A stretch of 64,000 nt of DNA from SZUA-309 sp050185825 (GTDB taxonomy: Bacteria; Pseudomonadota; Gammaproteobacteria; Pseudomonadales; Azotimanducaceae): contig JBFWZA010000006.1 of the NCBI GenBank assembly GCA_050185825.1, forward strand, positions 62,001 through 126,000. The letters are read 5' to 3'. Below are positions 18,223 through 27,045 of this stretch, in pieces. Both the position numbers and the translations under genes were made by a program. Positions within the stretch are counted from its first letter, which is position 1. Each line of letters begins with the position of its first letter. The notes under the pieces were generated by a model that worked only from the letters and a program-made list of their open reading frames with translations, was not told where the DNA came from and made no database searches.

Positions 18223-19056
18223 TCAGATGTCCCGAGCCCAGGCGAGAAAGGCGCGGAAGGCGCCGATCGCCAGCCAGAATGCGGCGATGGGGACGAGCAG
18301 CGTCTGCACCACGAACAGCACGATGAGCCGCAGCAGCTGGTCGACGGCGGACTCGCTGCGTGCCTCCAGGGCGTCGAGCTGGGCCTCCAGGTCGAGGATC
18401 TGCCGGCTTTCGTCGAGGAAGGCGTCGAACCGCTCGCGCAGGGAGGACTCCGTGGTGATAGGCGGTGGCGTGTCGTTCTGCAGCGCTTCCAGGTCGTCGC
18501 GGGCCTGCGTGAGCTCGGCCAGCGCCGACTGCTGCCGGGTTTCCAGGACCCAGGCATCCACCCAGCCCACGGCCAGGCTCACCACGGTGAACAGAAACCG
18601 CATGAGCAGCACCAGCGCCAGGGCGCGGACGGCGACGGCAGCCGACCGGGAACGGCCCGGCCACCAGAGGAGGATGAGAAAGCCGGCCGCGACGACGGAC
18701 ACCAGGGCGTTGACCAGGGGTTCGCTCGCAATCTCCGTGAGCAGCATCTGCGTGCCCAGGGAGGCCGATGCCACCATGGCCAGCCAGCTGAACCGCTCCA
18801 CCAGGTCGTTGAGCGGGTCCAGGATCTCGCCGGCGGTGATGGTCAGGCCGATGCCGATGGGCTGCAGGGCGATCTCGGTGCCCTGGGCCACGGAGATCAC
18901 GCCGTTCAGGCCGCGGGCCACGGCAAAGGTGACCAGAGCCCGCTGCAGCACCGCGTCGAGGCGCCCTTCGGCGCTGCGCTCGAGCAGTCCGGACCAGGAC
19001 AGTGCCACGAGGGCGATCACGGCCAGGCTGATCAGCAGCTTCTGCCAGCCGCGCAT
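18223..19056 (-). CDS. unrecognised inner-membrane protein with a helical hairpin domain
   Basis: 277 residues; family not recognised. Visible: a membrane anchor at residues 7-24, two or three further hydrophobic segments between about 90 and 165 (including VVAAGFLILLWW and ALALVLLMRFLFTVVSLAVG), a long charged region that looks like coiled coil (about 170-235, with LTQARDDLEALQN and LEAQLDALEAR), and a final hydrophobic segment (LIVLFVVQTLLVPIAAFWLAIGAF). The coiled coil flanked by membrane segments suggests an oligomeric or structural membrane protein. It follows an unknown cytosolic protein gene by 47 bases. Confidence 0.7.
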   Translation of the reverse strand: MRGWQKLLISLAVIALVALSWSGLLERSAEGRLDAVLQRALVTFAVARGLNGVISVAQGTEIALQPIGIGLTITAGEILDPLNDLVERFSWLAMVASASLGTQMLLTEIASEPLVNALVSVVAAGFLILLWWPGRSRSAAVAVRALALVLLMRFLFTVVSLAVGWVDAWVLETRQQSALAELTQARDDLEALQNDTPPPITTESSLRERFDAFLDESRQILDLEAQLDALEARSESAVDQLLRLIVLFVVQTLLVPIAAFWLAIGAFRAFLAWARDI

Positions 19057-19103
19057 GCCGCCCGGGGTGGGGAAGACGGGATTGTCCGTCGGGAGAGGAT
19101 CGC

Positions 19104-19712
19104 TCAGAGGAACTGACTCGCTTTCTGCAGCTCGATGAACAGCGACTCTAGCTTCTCGACGATCACATTACCAAGCTGGTGCCGATCGAGATCCGAGATC
19201 TCCGAGAGCACCTTCGGCTTGATCCGGTGCAGGTGCATGACCGGCCAGGACTGCTCGAAGCTCCTCAGGTCACCCTTGGCCAGCACCGGCAGGAACGGAT
19301 CGTCCGGCGGACGGTTCTTCATGATCGCCCGCATGCCGGCCTCGAAGGGAATCTGGCGGTTGCCGAGCGATCGATCCTCGGCGACGTTCGACAGGAACAG
19401 GCCGTTTTTGCTGATCAGCTCGCCCGGGATGATGTACAGGCCGGTGGCGACCACGGCGGAGGTGTCGATGTAGAAGAAGGTGTCGTGGAAGGCGGTGGGA
19501 TCCGGAAGGATGACGAGCTTCCGCTTCAGCTCCTTCGGGAAGTACATGCTGTAGTTGGTGTAGAGCTGCTCCACCGACGGCGAGTACACGCACAGCGTGT
19601 GCTCGAACTGCATGATGAAGTCCATCGCCAGCTCGCGATTGTTGAACTCGTCCAGATCCCAGGCGAGGTCCGGGTTCTCGGGGAGATTGGTCTCCATCTG
19701 ACTGTCTTCCAT
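19104..19712 (-). CDS. unrecognised soluble protein, about 202 residues
   Basis: No family recognised. The sequence is well folded in appearance, alternating helices and strands (FIMQFEHTLCVYSPSVEQLY, KLVILPDPTAFHDTFFYIDTSAVVATGLYIIPGELI), with no signal peptide or membrane span. ATG 19712 is preferred; a GTG two codons upstream is possible. It is followed by the unknown membrane protein on the same strand, so the two may act together. The upstream 190 bases up to the carboxylesterase gene hold no gene. Confidence 0.7.
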   Translation of the reverse strand: MEDSQMETNLPENPDLAWDLDEFNNRELAMDFIMQFEHTLCVYSPSVEQLYTNYSMYFPKELKRKLVILPDPTAFHDTFFYIDTSAVVATGLYIIPGELISKNGLFLSNVAEDRSLGNRQIPFEAGMRAIMKNRPPDDPFLPVLAKGDLRSFEQSWPVMHLHRIKPKVLSEISDLDRHQLGNVIVEKLESLFIELQKASQFL

Positions 19713-19852
19713 GCCCACATGTCCTATGTGAAATGGCGATGCGGAGGCTCGCGCTGCACGTGTGCACTCGTGCGCTTCCGGCGGGGCGTCTGTCCGGTCC
19801 CGGCCATTCTACTTAGGCTGCTCCGGCGCGGCGGGTGGCATGGTTCGAATGT

Positions 19853-19866
19853 GTGACCGTGGTCAC
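19853..19866. promoter_or_regulatory. short inverted repeat, possible operator or hairpin
   Basis: GTGACC-GT-GGTCAC in the gap between the unknown gene at 19104-19712 and the carboxylesterase gene; both genes run on the minus strand, so it lies after the esterase stop and before the next gene. It could be a regulator site or a small hairpin. No further support. Confidence 0.25.
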
Positions 19867-19906
19867 GCGGAGTCTGTGGTGCCGTTCTGGTGCGCTTGCG
19901 TTCCGC

Positions 19907-20563
19907 TCAGGCGTACAGATGGTTGAGCCAGAGGGCGATGTGCTCGATCTCTTCCGGGCAGACCTGATGCCCCATACCGTACTCGTGCCATTCCACCCGG
20001 TAGTTGAGCCGCAGCAGGGCCTCCCGGGAGGTGACGGCCCGGGCGATGGGGATCATGGGATCCGCCAGCCCGTGTGCCATGAAGATGGGTGTGTCGACGC
20101 TGGCGAAGCTCACCTCCCCGGCGAGCTGCTCGTGATCGTGCACGTAGGTGGAGAGCGCCATGATGCCGGCAAAACGCTCCTCTGCCCGCAGCCCCAGATG
20201 CAGGGCGATGACGCCACCCTGAGAAAAGCCGGCCAGGGTGATCTTCGAGTGCGGCATGCCGGCGGCCACCTCGGCGTCGACCAGCGCGTTCACCTGATCG
20301 GCGGATTCCCGGATGTCCGCGTCGCCGGCCAGCGGCGCGCCCGGATCGATGTCGTACCAGGCCCGCATCTCCATGCCCGCGTTGATGGTGACGGGTCTGA
20401 CGGGCGCGTTGGGAAAGACGAACTTCAGCGGTCGGTCCAGATCGAGCATGGGCACGATGGGTTCGAAGTCGTGTGCGTCCGCGCCGAGCCCGTGCAGCCA
20501 GATCACCGTGCCGGCCGCCGCGCGCTCGGGTGCGAGGACGAGAGTTTCCAGTGGTTCGCTCAT
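19907..20563 (-). CDS. alpha/beta-hydrolase carboxylesterase (EstB/YpfH type)
   Basis: Cytosolic serine carboxylesterase of the phospholipase/carboxylesterase family, 218 residues. The oxyanion-hole segment VIWLHGLGADAHDFEP, nucleophile GFSQGGVIA, the acid in HGLADPMIPI and the histidine in YGMGHQVCPEEI are all present. The physiological ester is unknown. It is divergent from the ABC transporter gene, with a 67-base gap for two promoters. Confidence 0.92.
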   Translation of the reverse strand: MSEPLETLVLAPERAAAGTVIWLHGLGADAHDFEPIVPMLDLDRPLKFVFPNAPVRPVTINAGMEMRAWYDIDPGAPLAGDADIRESADQVNALVDAEVAAGMPHSKITLAGFSQGGVIALHLGLRAEERFAGIMALSTYVHDHEQLAGEVSFASVDTPIFMAHGLADPMIPIARAVTSREALLRLNYRVEWHEYGMGHQVCPEEIEHIALWLNHLYA

Positions 20564-20630
20564 GGGTCGGCAGTATACGTGGCCCGCCCGCGCAACTCAC
20601 GGCACCGTCGCGTCCAGGAACCGTGTGATA

Positions 20631-22490
20631 ATGCGGGTCATGGATGACGGACTGAACAGACCTCCTTCCCGCGACATCGTCAGGCTCACCGGCGCGCTCA
20701 AATTCCTGGCGCCCTACCGGACCCAGATCGTGCTGGCGAGCATTGCCCTGGTCATCACGGCCACGGTGACGCTCTCCATCGGTCAGGGTATGCGGGTGGT
20801 GATCGACCGGGGCTTCGGCGACGGTTCGGACCTGATCCTCATCGAGAGCATCGGCCTGTTCGCCGTGCTGGTGGTGCTGCTCACCGCGGGTACCTTCGCC
20901 CGGTTCTACTTCGTCTCCTGGGTGGGGGAGCGGGTCAGTGCGGACATCCGCCGCGCGGTGTTCGGTCACCTGCTGCACCTGCACCCGGGCTTCTTCGAGC
21001 AGAATCAGCCGACGGAGATCCAGTCCCGCATCACCACCGACACCACGCTGCTGCAGACGGTGATCGGCTCGTCCGTGTCCATCGCGCTGCGCAACGCGCT
21101 CATGTTCGTGGGCGGGCTGGTGCTGCTGTTCGTCACCAATGCCAAGCTCTCGCTGCTGGTGATCGCCAGCGTTCCCTTCGTGGTGGCGCCCGTCATCCTG
21201 TTCGGCCGCAAGGTCCGCCGGCTGTCGCGCACGAGCCAGGACCGGCTCGCGGACGTGGGGAGCTATGCCGGCGAGGCGCTGCGGCAGATCAAGATCGTGC
21301 AGTCGTTCAACCATCAGGATCGGGACGAAGCGGCGTTCAGCGACCGGGTGGAGGAAGCGTTCAGGGTGGCCGTGCGGCGTATCCGCCAGCGGTCCTGGCT
21401 CGTCGCCATCGTCATGCTGCTGGTGCTGTCCGCCGTGGCGACCATGCTCTGGGTGGGCGGGCGCGACGTGCTGGCCGGCAGCATCACGCCGGGCGAGCTC
21501 GCCGCCTTCATCTTCTACGCCTTCCTCGTGGCCGGATCCGTGGGGGCCATCAGCGAGGTCTACAGCGACCTGCAGCGGGCTGCTGGCGCCACCGAGCGGC
21601 TCCTCGAGCTGCTGGCCGCCAGGAGTGCCCTGCCGGAGCCGGCCATGGGCGAGGTGCCCACGGGGCCGCTGACGCTCACCCTGCGTCGGGTCGGGTTCGT
21701 TTATCCCACGCGACCGGATACGCCGGTGCTCAGGGATGTCAGCTTCGAGGTCGCGCCCGGTGAGATGGTGGCCCTGGTCGGGCCTTCCGGCGCCGGCAAG
21801 AGCACGCTCCTCGACCTGCTGCAGCGCTTCTACGACCCCGACACGGGCAGCATCGAGGTGGGCGGGGTGGATCTGAAGCGCATGCGCCTCACGGACCTGA
21901 GAGACCTGGTGGGGTTCGTGCCCCAGGACCCGGTCCTGTTTGCCGGCACCCTGCGAGACAACCTGATCTACGGCCGGCCAGACGCGGACGATCCGGCCGT
22001 GCTGGCCGCCCTCAGGCTCGCCCATGCGGACGGCTTCGTGAACGCGCTGCCCGATGGTCTCGACACGGTGGTGGGCGAGGGCGGCATCGGCCTGTCCGGA
22101 GGCCAGCGGCAGCGGCTCGCCATCGCCCGGGCACTTCTGGTCGATCCGAAGATCCTGCTGCTGGACGAGGCGACCAGCGCTCTGGATGCCCAGAGTGAGG
22201 AGCACATCCGGGAGAGCCTGAAGGAGATGCAGGGGCAGCGAACCATCGTGGTCATCGCCCACCGGCTGTCCACCGTGCGTCAGGCAGACCGGATCCTGGT
22301 GCTCGATGGCGGCGTGCTGGTTGCCAGCGGCACCCACGAGTCGCTGCTCGCGGAGAGTGAGCTGTATGCGCGGTTCGTGCGGATCCAGTTTGCTGCGGGA
22401 GCGGGCGGGCCCGTGAGCGAGGCGGTGGCTGGCACCATCGGCGGCGGTGAGGAATTGTCCCCGGGTCCGGAGCGCCGGTACACTGGCTGA
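20631..22490 (+). CDS. MsbA-like ABC exporter (fused permease/ATPase)
   Basis: Half-transporter of 619 residues. An N-terminal six-helix type IV (exporter) membrane domain is followed by a nucleotide-binding domain with Walker A GPSGAGKST, Q-loop VPQDPVLFAGTLRDN, signature LSGGQRQR and Walker B ILLLDEATSALD. It would work as a homodimer, exporting a lipid or drug. ATG 20631 has AGGA upstream; ATG 20640 is an alternative. The C-terminal 25 residues are a low-complexity extension. The gene is monocistronic in appearance, followed by a regulatory region with a perfect palindrome. Confidence 0.9.
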   Translation: MRVMDDGLNRPPSRDIVRLTGALKFLAPYRTQIVLASIALVITATVTLSIGQGMRVVIDRGFGDGSDLILIESIGLFAVLVVLLTAGTFARFYFVSWVGERVSADIRRAVFGHLLHLHPGFFEQNQPTEIQSRITTDTTLLQTVIGSSVSIALRNALMFVGGLVLLFVTNAKLSLLVIASVPFVVAPVILFGRKVRRLSRTSQDRLADVGSYAGEALRQIKIVQSFNHQDRDEAAFSDRVEEAFRVAVRRIRQRSWLVAIVMLLVLSAVATMLWVGGRDVLAGSITPGELAAFIFYAFLVAGSVGAISEVYSDLQRAAGATERLLELLAARSALPEPAMGEVPTGPLTLTLRRVGFVYPTRPDTPVLRDVSFEVAPGEMVALVGPSGAGKSTLLDLLQRFYDPDTGSIEVGGVDLKRMRLTDLRDLVGFVPQDPVLFAGTLRDNLIYGRPDADDPAVLAALRLAHADGFVNALPDGLDTVVGEGGIGLSGGQRQRLAIARALLVDPKILLLDEATSALDAQSEEHIRESLKEMQGQRTIVVIAHRLSTVRQADRILVLDGGVLVASGTHESLLAESELYARFVRIQFAAGAGGPVSEAVAGTIGGGEELSPGPERRYTG

Positions 22491-22523
22491 AAAACCGGCC
22501 GGTCTAGAGGACACCGCCGGTCG

Positions 22524-22539
22524 GATCTGTGCACAGATC
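22524..22539. promoter_or_regulatory. 16-base perfect palindrome, candidate operator
   Basis: GATCTGTGCACAGATC is a perfect palindrome in the 162-base gap upstream of the racemase-prpE operon. It is followed by GTACATATGTGC, which contains ACATATGT, a second 8-base palindrome. The region holds several CATCTG/GATCTG-like words. A dimeric regulator of the acyl-CoA operon is the natural reading; the regulator is not identified here. Confidence 0.45.
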
Positions 22540-22652
22540 TGCGTACATATGTGCCTGCGCGCACGTCTGCGCCTCAGCGTACATCTGCGGCGCGCCGGCT
22601 GAGCGCTGCCGCGCACATCTGAATGGTCATTCTGGAAAACAGGGGGAATCTC

Positions 22653-23780
22653 ATGGGACCGCTTCACGGGTTTCGAATCATCGAGCTGGCCGGCATCGGG
22701 CCGGGGCCGTTCTGCGGCATGATGCTCTCGGACATGGGCGCCGAGGTCATCCGGGTGGACCGGCTGCGGCCGGGCGCTGCCGCGCCGAAGGACGTGCTCG
22801 CGCGTAACCGACGCTCCATCGCCGTCGACCTGAAGAAGCCCGAAGGGGTGGAAACGGTGCTGAAGCTGGTGGAGTCCGCAGACGCGCTCTTCGAGGGATT
22901 CCGTCCCGGGGTCACGGAGCGCCTCGGCCTCGGCCCGGACGACTGCCTGGCCCGTAACGGCAGGCTCGTCTACGGGCGCATGACGGGCTGGGGGCAGGAC
23001 GGACCGCTCGCTCAGGCAGCCGGCCACGATATCAACTACATTGCGCTGACCGGTGCGCTGCACGCCATCGGCCGACCCGGTGAGCGGCCGGTGCCGCCGC
23101 TGAATCTGGTCGGCGACTTCGGTGGCGGCGGCATGCTGCTGGCCTTCGGGATCGTCTGCGCACTGCTCGAGGCGCAGAAGTCCGGCAAGGGTCAGGTGGT
23201 GGATGCCGCCATGGTGGATGGTGCGGCCTCGCTCATGGCCATGTTCTACACCATGGGTGCCGGCGGCGCGTTCAAGGCCGAGCGCGGCACCAACCTGCTC
23301 GACGGCGGCGCGCATTTCTACGACACCTACGAGACGAAGGACGGCAAGTACATCTGCATCGGCTCCATCGAGCCTCAGTTCTACGCGCTGCTGGTAGAGA
23401 AGGCCGGGCTGGATGCGAAGCGCTTCTCTGCACAGATGGATGCCTCCAGGTGGCCCGGCTACAAGCAGGAGCTGACCGAGGTCTTCAAGTCGAAGACCCA
23501 GGCCCAGTGGTGCGCGCTCATGGAAGGCACGGACGTCTGCTTCGCGCCGGTATTGTCGATCTTCGACGCCCCTGCGCATCCGCACAACAAGGCGCGCAAC
23601 ACGTTCGTCGAGGTGGACGGGGTGGTGCAGCCGGCACCGTCGCCCCGGTTCTCCCGGACCACGGCGGAAATCGCTCACGGCGCCCGGGCCCCCGGCGTCG
23701 ATACGGAAGCGGTGCTGCTCGACTCCGGCTTCAGCTCCGACGAGGTGGCGACGCTCAGGTCGTCCGGCGTCATCGGCTGA
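22653..23780 (+). CDS. alpha-methylacyl-CoA racemase / CoA-transferase family III
   Basis: CaiB/BaiF-family enzyme, 375 residues, most like alpha-methylacyl-CoA racemase, which inverts the 2-methyl centre of branched acyl-CoAs so that beta-oxidation can proceed. Landmarks are ELAGIGPGPFCGMMLSDMGA, RNRRSIAVDLKKPEG, AGHDINYIALTGALHAIG (catalytic His and Asp region), VGDFGGGGMLLAFG (Asp) and DTYETKDGKYI. Start ATG 22653 has AGGGGG upstream. It leads the operon with prpE and a small monooxygenase-like protein, so the pathway is likely degradation of methyl-branched acids to propionyl-CoA or a related unit. Confidence 0.9.
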   Translation: MGPLHGFRIIELAGIGPGPFCGMMLSDMGAEVIRVDRLRPGAAAPKDVLARNRRSIAVDLKKPEGVETVLKLVESADALFEGFRPGVTERLGLGPDDCLARNGRLVYGRMTGWGQDGPLAQAAGHDINYIALTGALHAIGRPGERPVPPLNLVGDFGGGGMLLAFGIVCALLEAQKSGKGQVVDAAMVDGAASLMAMFYTMGAGGAFKAERGTNLLDGGAHFYDTYETKDGKYICIGSIEPQFYALLVEKAGLDAKRFSAQMDASRWPGYKQELTEVFKSKTQAQWCALMEGTDVCFAPVLSIFDAPAHPHNKARNTFVEVDGVVQPAPSPRFSRTTAEIAHGARAPGVDTEAVLLDSGFSSDEVATLRSSGVIG

Positions 23781-23804
23781 CCGGCAGGCATCCGGAAGGC
23801 GGGC

Positions 23805-25691
23805 ATGAGCTACGCGAGCGTCTATCAGCGGTCGTTGACGGATCCGGAGGGGTTCTGGCGCGAGCAGGCCGAAGCGCTGCCCTGGTTCGAGCCGCCGAAG
23901 CAGATCCTGAGTCGGGACGGCAACGGCGTCTGGCGCTGGTTTGCGGGCGGGGTGACGAACACCTGCTACCTGGCCCTCGACCGGCACCTGGAGGCGGGCC
24001 GGGGTGGCGAGACGGCACTGATCTACGACTCGCCGGTCACGGGCCAGGTCCGCTCCTACTCGTTCGCCGAGCTCACCGACAGCGTGGCGCGTGTCGCTGG
24101 TGCCCTGGTCGGGCTCGGCGTGGAGAAGGGCGACCGGGTGATCGTCTATATGCCGATGATCCCGGAAGCCGCCATCGCCATGCTCGCCTGCGCGCGGATC
24201 GGCGCCATCCACTCGGTGGTGTTCGGCGGCTTCGCGCCGCCCGAGCTCGCTACCCGAATCGACGACGCGACGCCGAAGGTGATCCTCTGCGGCTCCTGCC
24301 GCATCGAGTTCGCGAATGTCATCGCCTACAAGCCGCTGGTGGACGAGGCCATCGACCTGGCAGAGCACAAGCCGGCACACACTGTGGTCTTCCAGCGCGA
24401 GCAGGGGCCAGCGCCGCTCGATCGCCCGGGAGACCTGGACTGGGACGAGTGGGTCTCGGCGGCCGCGCCCGTCGATTGCGTGCCCGTCGAAGCGACGGAT
24501 CCGCTCTACATCCTCTACACCTCCGGCACCACGGGAAAACCGAAGGGGGTGGTGCGGGACAACGGCGGCCACGCGGTGGCGCTCAACTACAGCATGTCGG
24601 CCGTCTACGACGTGGGGCCCGGCGACGTGTTCTGGGCCGCTTCCGACGTGGGCTGGGTGGTGGGGCATTCCTACATCGTCTACGGGCCGCTCATCCGCGG
24701 CTGCACCACCATCCTGTTCGAGGGCAAGCCGGTCCGCACGCCGGACGCCGGCGTTTACTGGCGGGTCATTCAGGACCACCGGGTGAAGACCTTCTTCGTG
24801 GCGCCGACGGCGTTCCGGGCCATCAAGAAGGAAGACCCGGACTGCCTGCAGAAGACGAAGTACGACATCTCCTCGCTCCAGTACCAGTTCGTGGCCGGCG
24901 AGCGGCTCGACCCGCCGACCTACCACTGGCTCGAGGATCACCTCGGCATCCCGGTGATCGATCACTGGTGGCAGACGGAAACGGGCTGGCCCATGTGCGC
25001 CAACCTGGCGGGCGTGGAGCTCCTGGAAACGAAGCCGGGCTCCCCGACGCTGCCGGTACCGGGATACGACCTCAGGATCTTCGACGAGCAGGGTCACGAG
25101 GTGGGTCCCAACGTGGAAGGGGCCGTTGTCATCTCCTCGCCGCTGCCGCCGGGCGCGCTGCCGACGGTCTGGGGTGACCATCAGCGCTATCACGACGCCT
25201 ACTGGTCCCAGTTCGAGGGCTTCTACTTCACCGGTGACGAGGGTTACCGCGACGAGGACGGGTACGTCTTCATCATGGGTCGCATGGACGACGTCATCAA
25301 CGTGGCCGGCCACCGGCTCTCAACCGGCCAGATGGAAGAGGTGCTGGCCGAGCATCCGGCGGTGGCCGAGTGCGCGGTGGTCGGCATCGCGGACGAGGAC
25401 AAAGGGCAGATTCCACTCGGGCTGGTGCTGCTCAAGGACGGCGTCAACATCACGCCCGAGGTGCTCGAGCAGGAGCTCGTGCAGAGCGTGCGCCGCGCGG
25501 TGGGCGCTTTCGCGAACTTCAAGCGGGCGGTGGTGGTGAGCCGGCTGCCGAAAACCCGGTCCGGCAAGATCCTGCGGGCGACGCTCAGGAAGATGATCGA
25601 CCGCCGGCCCTACACGATTCCTTCCACCATCGACGATCCCGCCATCGTTTCCGAGATCGAGGCCCGGCTCAAAGAGCGAGGTGTGATGTGA
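23805..25691 (+). CDS. prpE: propionyl-CoA synthetase-like acyl-CoA synthetase
   Basis: AMP-forming short-chain acyl-CoA synthetase, 628 residues. The N-terminal acetyl-CoA synthetase region starts YQRSLTDPEGFWREQAEAL. Core motifs are YTSGTTGKPKG, WWQTETGWP, FYFTGDEGYRDEDGY and the C-terminal KTRSGKILR with the catalytic, acetylatable lysine. Overall similarity is to PrpE rather than Acs (the W-to-other switch that sets acyl size was not resolved). It activates propionate or a similar short acid in the cytosol. It follows the racemase gene by 24 bases and overlaps the next gene by 4. Confidence 0.88.
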   Translation: MSYASVYQRSLTDPEGFWREQAEALPWFEPPKQILSRDGNGVWRWFAGGVTNTCYLALDRHLEAGRGGETALIYDSPVTGQVRSYSFAELTDSVARVAGALVGLGVEKGDRVIVYMPMIPEAAIAMLACARIGAIHSVVFGGFAPPELATRIDDATPKVILCGSCRIEFANVIAYKPLVDEAIDLAEHKPAHTVVFQREQGPAPLDRPGDLDWDEWVSAAAPVDCVPVEATDPLYILYTSGTTGKPKGVVRDNGGHAVALNYSMSAVYDVGPGDVFWAASDVGWVVGHSYIVYGPLIRGCTTILFEGKPVRTPDAGVYWRVIQDHRVKTFFVAPTAFRAIKKEDPDCLQKTKYDISSLQYQFVAGERLDPPTYHWLEDHLGIPVIDHWWQTETGWPMCANLAGVELLETKPGSPTLPVPGYDLRIFDEQGHEVGPNVEGAVVISSPLPPGALPTVWGDHQRYHDAYWSQFEGFYFTGDEGYRDEDGYVFIMGRMDDVINVAGHRLSTGQMEEVLAEHPAVAECAVVGIADEDKGQIPLGLVLLKDGVNITPEVLEQELVQSVRRAVGAFANFKRAVVVSRLPKTRSGKILRATLRKMIDRRPYTIPSTIDDPAIVSEIEARLKERGVM

Positions 25692-26023
25692 TCATCGTTC
25701 ACGGCCTCATCCCCATCCGACCCGAATGCCGCGAGCAGGCGCTGGAGCTGGCCCGCCGGATGACGGAAGCGACCCAGGCCGAGGCCGGCTGCATCTCCTA
25801 CGATTTCTATGTGGGCCTCTCGGATCCCAACACGCTCATGCTCTTCCAGGAGTGGGAGAGCATGGAGGCGCTCATGGGGCACTTCCAGACCGACCACATG
25901 GACGAATTTCTGCAGGCACTGCCGGATGTGGTGTCGGGTGAGATCGTGACCCGTCGTTATGCCGTGCAGACCATCGAGGAAGAGACCGAAGAGGCGGAAA
26001 CACCGTCGCCGGTCATTCACTGA
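25688..26023 (+). CDS. antibiotic biosynthesis monooxygenase (ABM)-domain protein
   Basis: Small dimeric alpha/beta-barrel protein of 111 residues of the YgiN/ABM type: IIVHGLIPIRPECREQALEL, EAGCISYDFYVGLSDPNTLMLFQEWES, and HFQTDHMDEFL match the family. Members are quinol monooxygenases or heme/flavin-free oxygenases; many are unassigned. The GTG start at 25688 overlaps the prpE stop (GTGA). It carries an acidic C-terminal tail (EEETEEAE). Its tail overlaps the convergent DUF2069 gene by 11 bases. Confidence 0.82.
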   Translation: MIIVHGLIPIRPECREQALELARRMTEATQAEAGCISYDFYVGLSDPNTLMLFQEWESMEALMGHFQTDHMDEFLQALPDVVSGEIVTRRYAVQTIEEETEEAETPSPVIH

Positions 26024-26393
26024 TCCCGTCTTCGGAAGCGTCGGCCGCCGCCGCGAGCCGCAGGTGCCGCAGCGCGAACGATGCGGTCAGTACCAGCCCC
26101 ATGGCGAAAGCCACTTCCCAGAGCCCGTAGGCGCGCATGTCGGTGCTGGTCGCCTCCAGCACGCCGTGGCTGAAGTAGAGCATGGCGGCGAGCACGGCGA
26201 GCAGGTAGCTGCGTGCTTTCAGACGCAGCACGCCCGGTGTCACGGCGAGCAGCGGCAGCACCTGGATGAGGAACCAGACCAGGTTGGTGCCGGTGGAGGC
26301 CAGCGGCTCGATGAAGAACTGCTTCAGCCCGGTCAGCGCGAACAGCGAGCCGAGGCACAGGAGGCAGAGAAACTGCAGGCCGCGCAGGTTCAC
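26013..26393 (-). CDS. DUF2069 membrane protein
   Basis: 126-residue membrane protein with four predicted helices, matching the proteobacterial DUF2069 family (LGSLFALTGLKQFFIEPL, VWFLIQVLPLLAVTPGVLRLK, YLLAVLAAMLYFSHGVLEA). Function is unknown. The start is GTG at 26393, directly after the WrbA stop (TAA-GTG), so the two are translated from one message. Confidence 0.87.
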   Translation of the reverse strand: MNLRGLQFLCLLCLGSLFALTGLKQFFIEPLASTGTNLVWFLIQVLPLLAVTPGVLRLKARSYLLAVLAAMLYFSHGVLEATSTDMRAYGLWEVAFAMGLVLTASFALRHLRLAAAADASEDGISE

Positions 26394-26984
26394 TTAAGAC
26401 AGCCGGGACGCCACGTCGGCGAGCCTGGCGCCGAGCGCCTCGGCCAGTGCCCGCTCGTGGGTGCTCAGGCTTTCGCCCAGCCGACCGGAAACGTGGCTGG
26501 CACCGTAGGGCGAGCCGCCATCGGCCGTCTCGTTCAGCGCCGCCTCGCTGTACGGAATCCCCGTGATCAGCATGCCGTGATGGAGCAGGGGCACCATCAT
26601 CGACAGCAGCGTGCTCTCCTGGCCACCGTGCTGGGTGGCCGTGGAGCAGAACACGGCCGCGGGTTTACCCACCAGCGCATGCTGCATCCAGAGATCGGAC
26701 GTGCCGTCGAGAAAATGCTTGAGGGGTGCGGCCATGTTGCCGAATCGCGTCGGCGAGCCCAGCGCCAGGCCGGCACAGCCGGCGAGCTCCTCTTTCGAGC
26801 AGTAGACGGCACCCTCCTCGGGCACCGGCGGCAGGGTCTGGGTGGTGGCAACGCTCACCGGGGGCACGGTGCGCAGCATCGCCTCGAAACGGCCGTCACG
26901 CTCCACGCCGCGGGCGATGTGGCGCGCCAGTCCGGCCGTGCCGCCGGTGCGGGAATAGTAGAGAACCAGTATGTATGCCGACAT
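26394..26984 (-). CDS. wrbA: NAD(P)H:quinone oxidoreductase WrbA
   Basis: Flavodoxin-like FMN protein, 196 residues: ILVLYYSRTGGTAGLA (phosphate loop), LALGSPTRFGNMAAPLKHFLD, and FCSTATQHGGQE with the catalytic loop are the WrbA signatures. It reduces quinones by two electrons, avoiding semiquinones, in the cytosol. ATG 26984 is chosen over an upstream TTG. WrbA next to DUF2069 is a common proteobacterial pair. It is divergent from the YihY gene across 61 bases. Confidence 0.93.
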   Translation of the reverse strand: MSAYILVLYYSRTGGTAGLARHIARGVERDGRFEAMLRTVPPVSVATTQTLPPVPEEGAVYCSKEELAGCAGLALGSPTRFGNMAAPLKHFLDGTSDLWMQHALVGKPAAVFCSTATQHGGQESTLLSMMVPLLHHGMLITGIPYSEAALNETADGGSPYGASHVSGRLGESLSTHERALAEALGARLADVASRLS

Positions 26985-27045
26985 GGACAAGGCGGGTTGT
27001 GAACTTCATGATCGCGGATCGACCGGCAGGCATTGTAGGGGCTGG

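Noticed and set aside
22540..22630. Repeated CATCTG/ACATCTGCG words suggesting a short repeat array
   Set aside because: Spacing and sequence are irregular; no repeat-spacer pattern as in CRISPR and no fixed unit. Only the perfect palindrome is kept.
19863..25313. A very long open frame (over 1800 codons) on the minus strand across the esterase, ABC transporter, racemase and prpE genes
   Set aside because: It is antisense to well-identified genes and its product is low complexity rich in Arg, His, Gly and Ala, as expected from GC-rich codon bias. No domain is visible.
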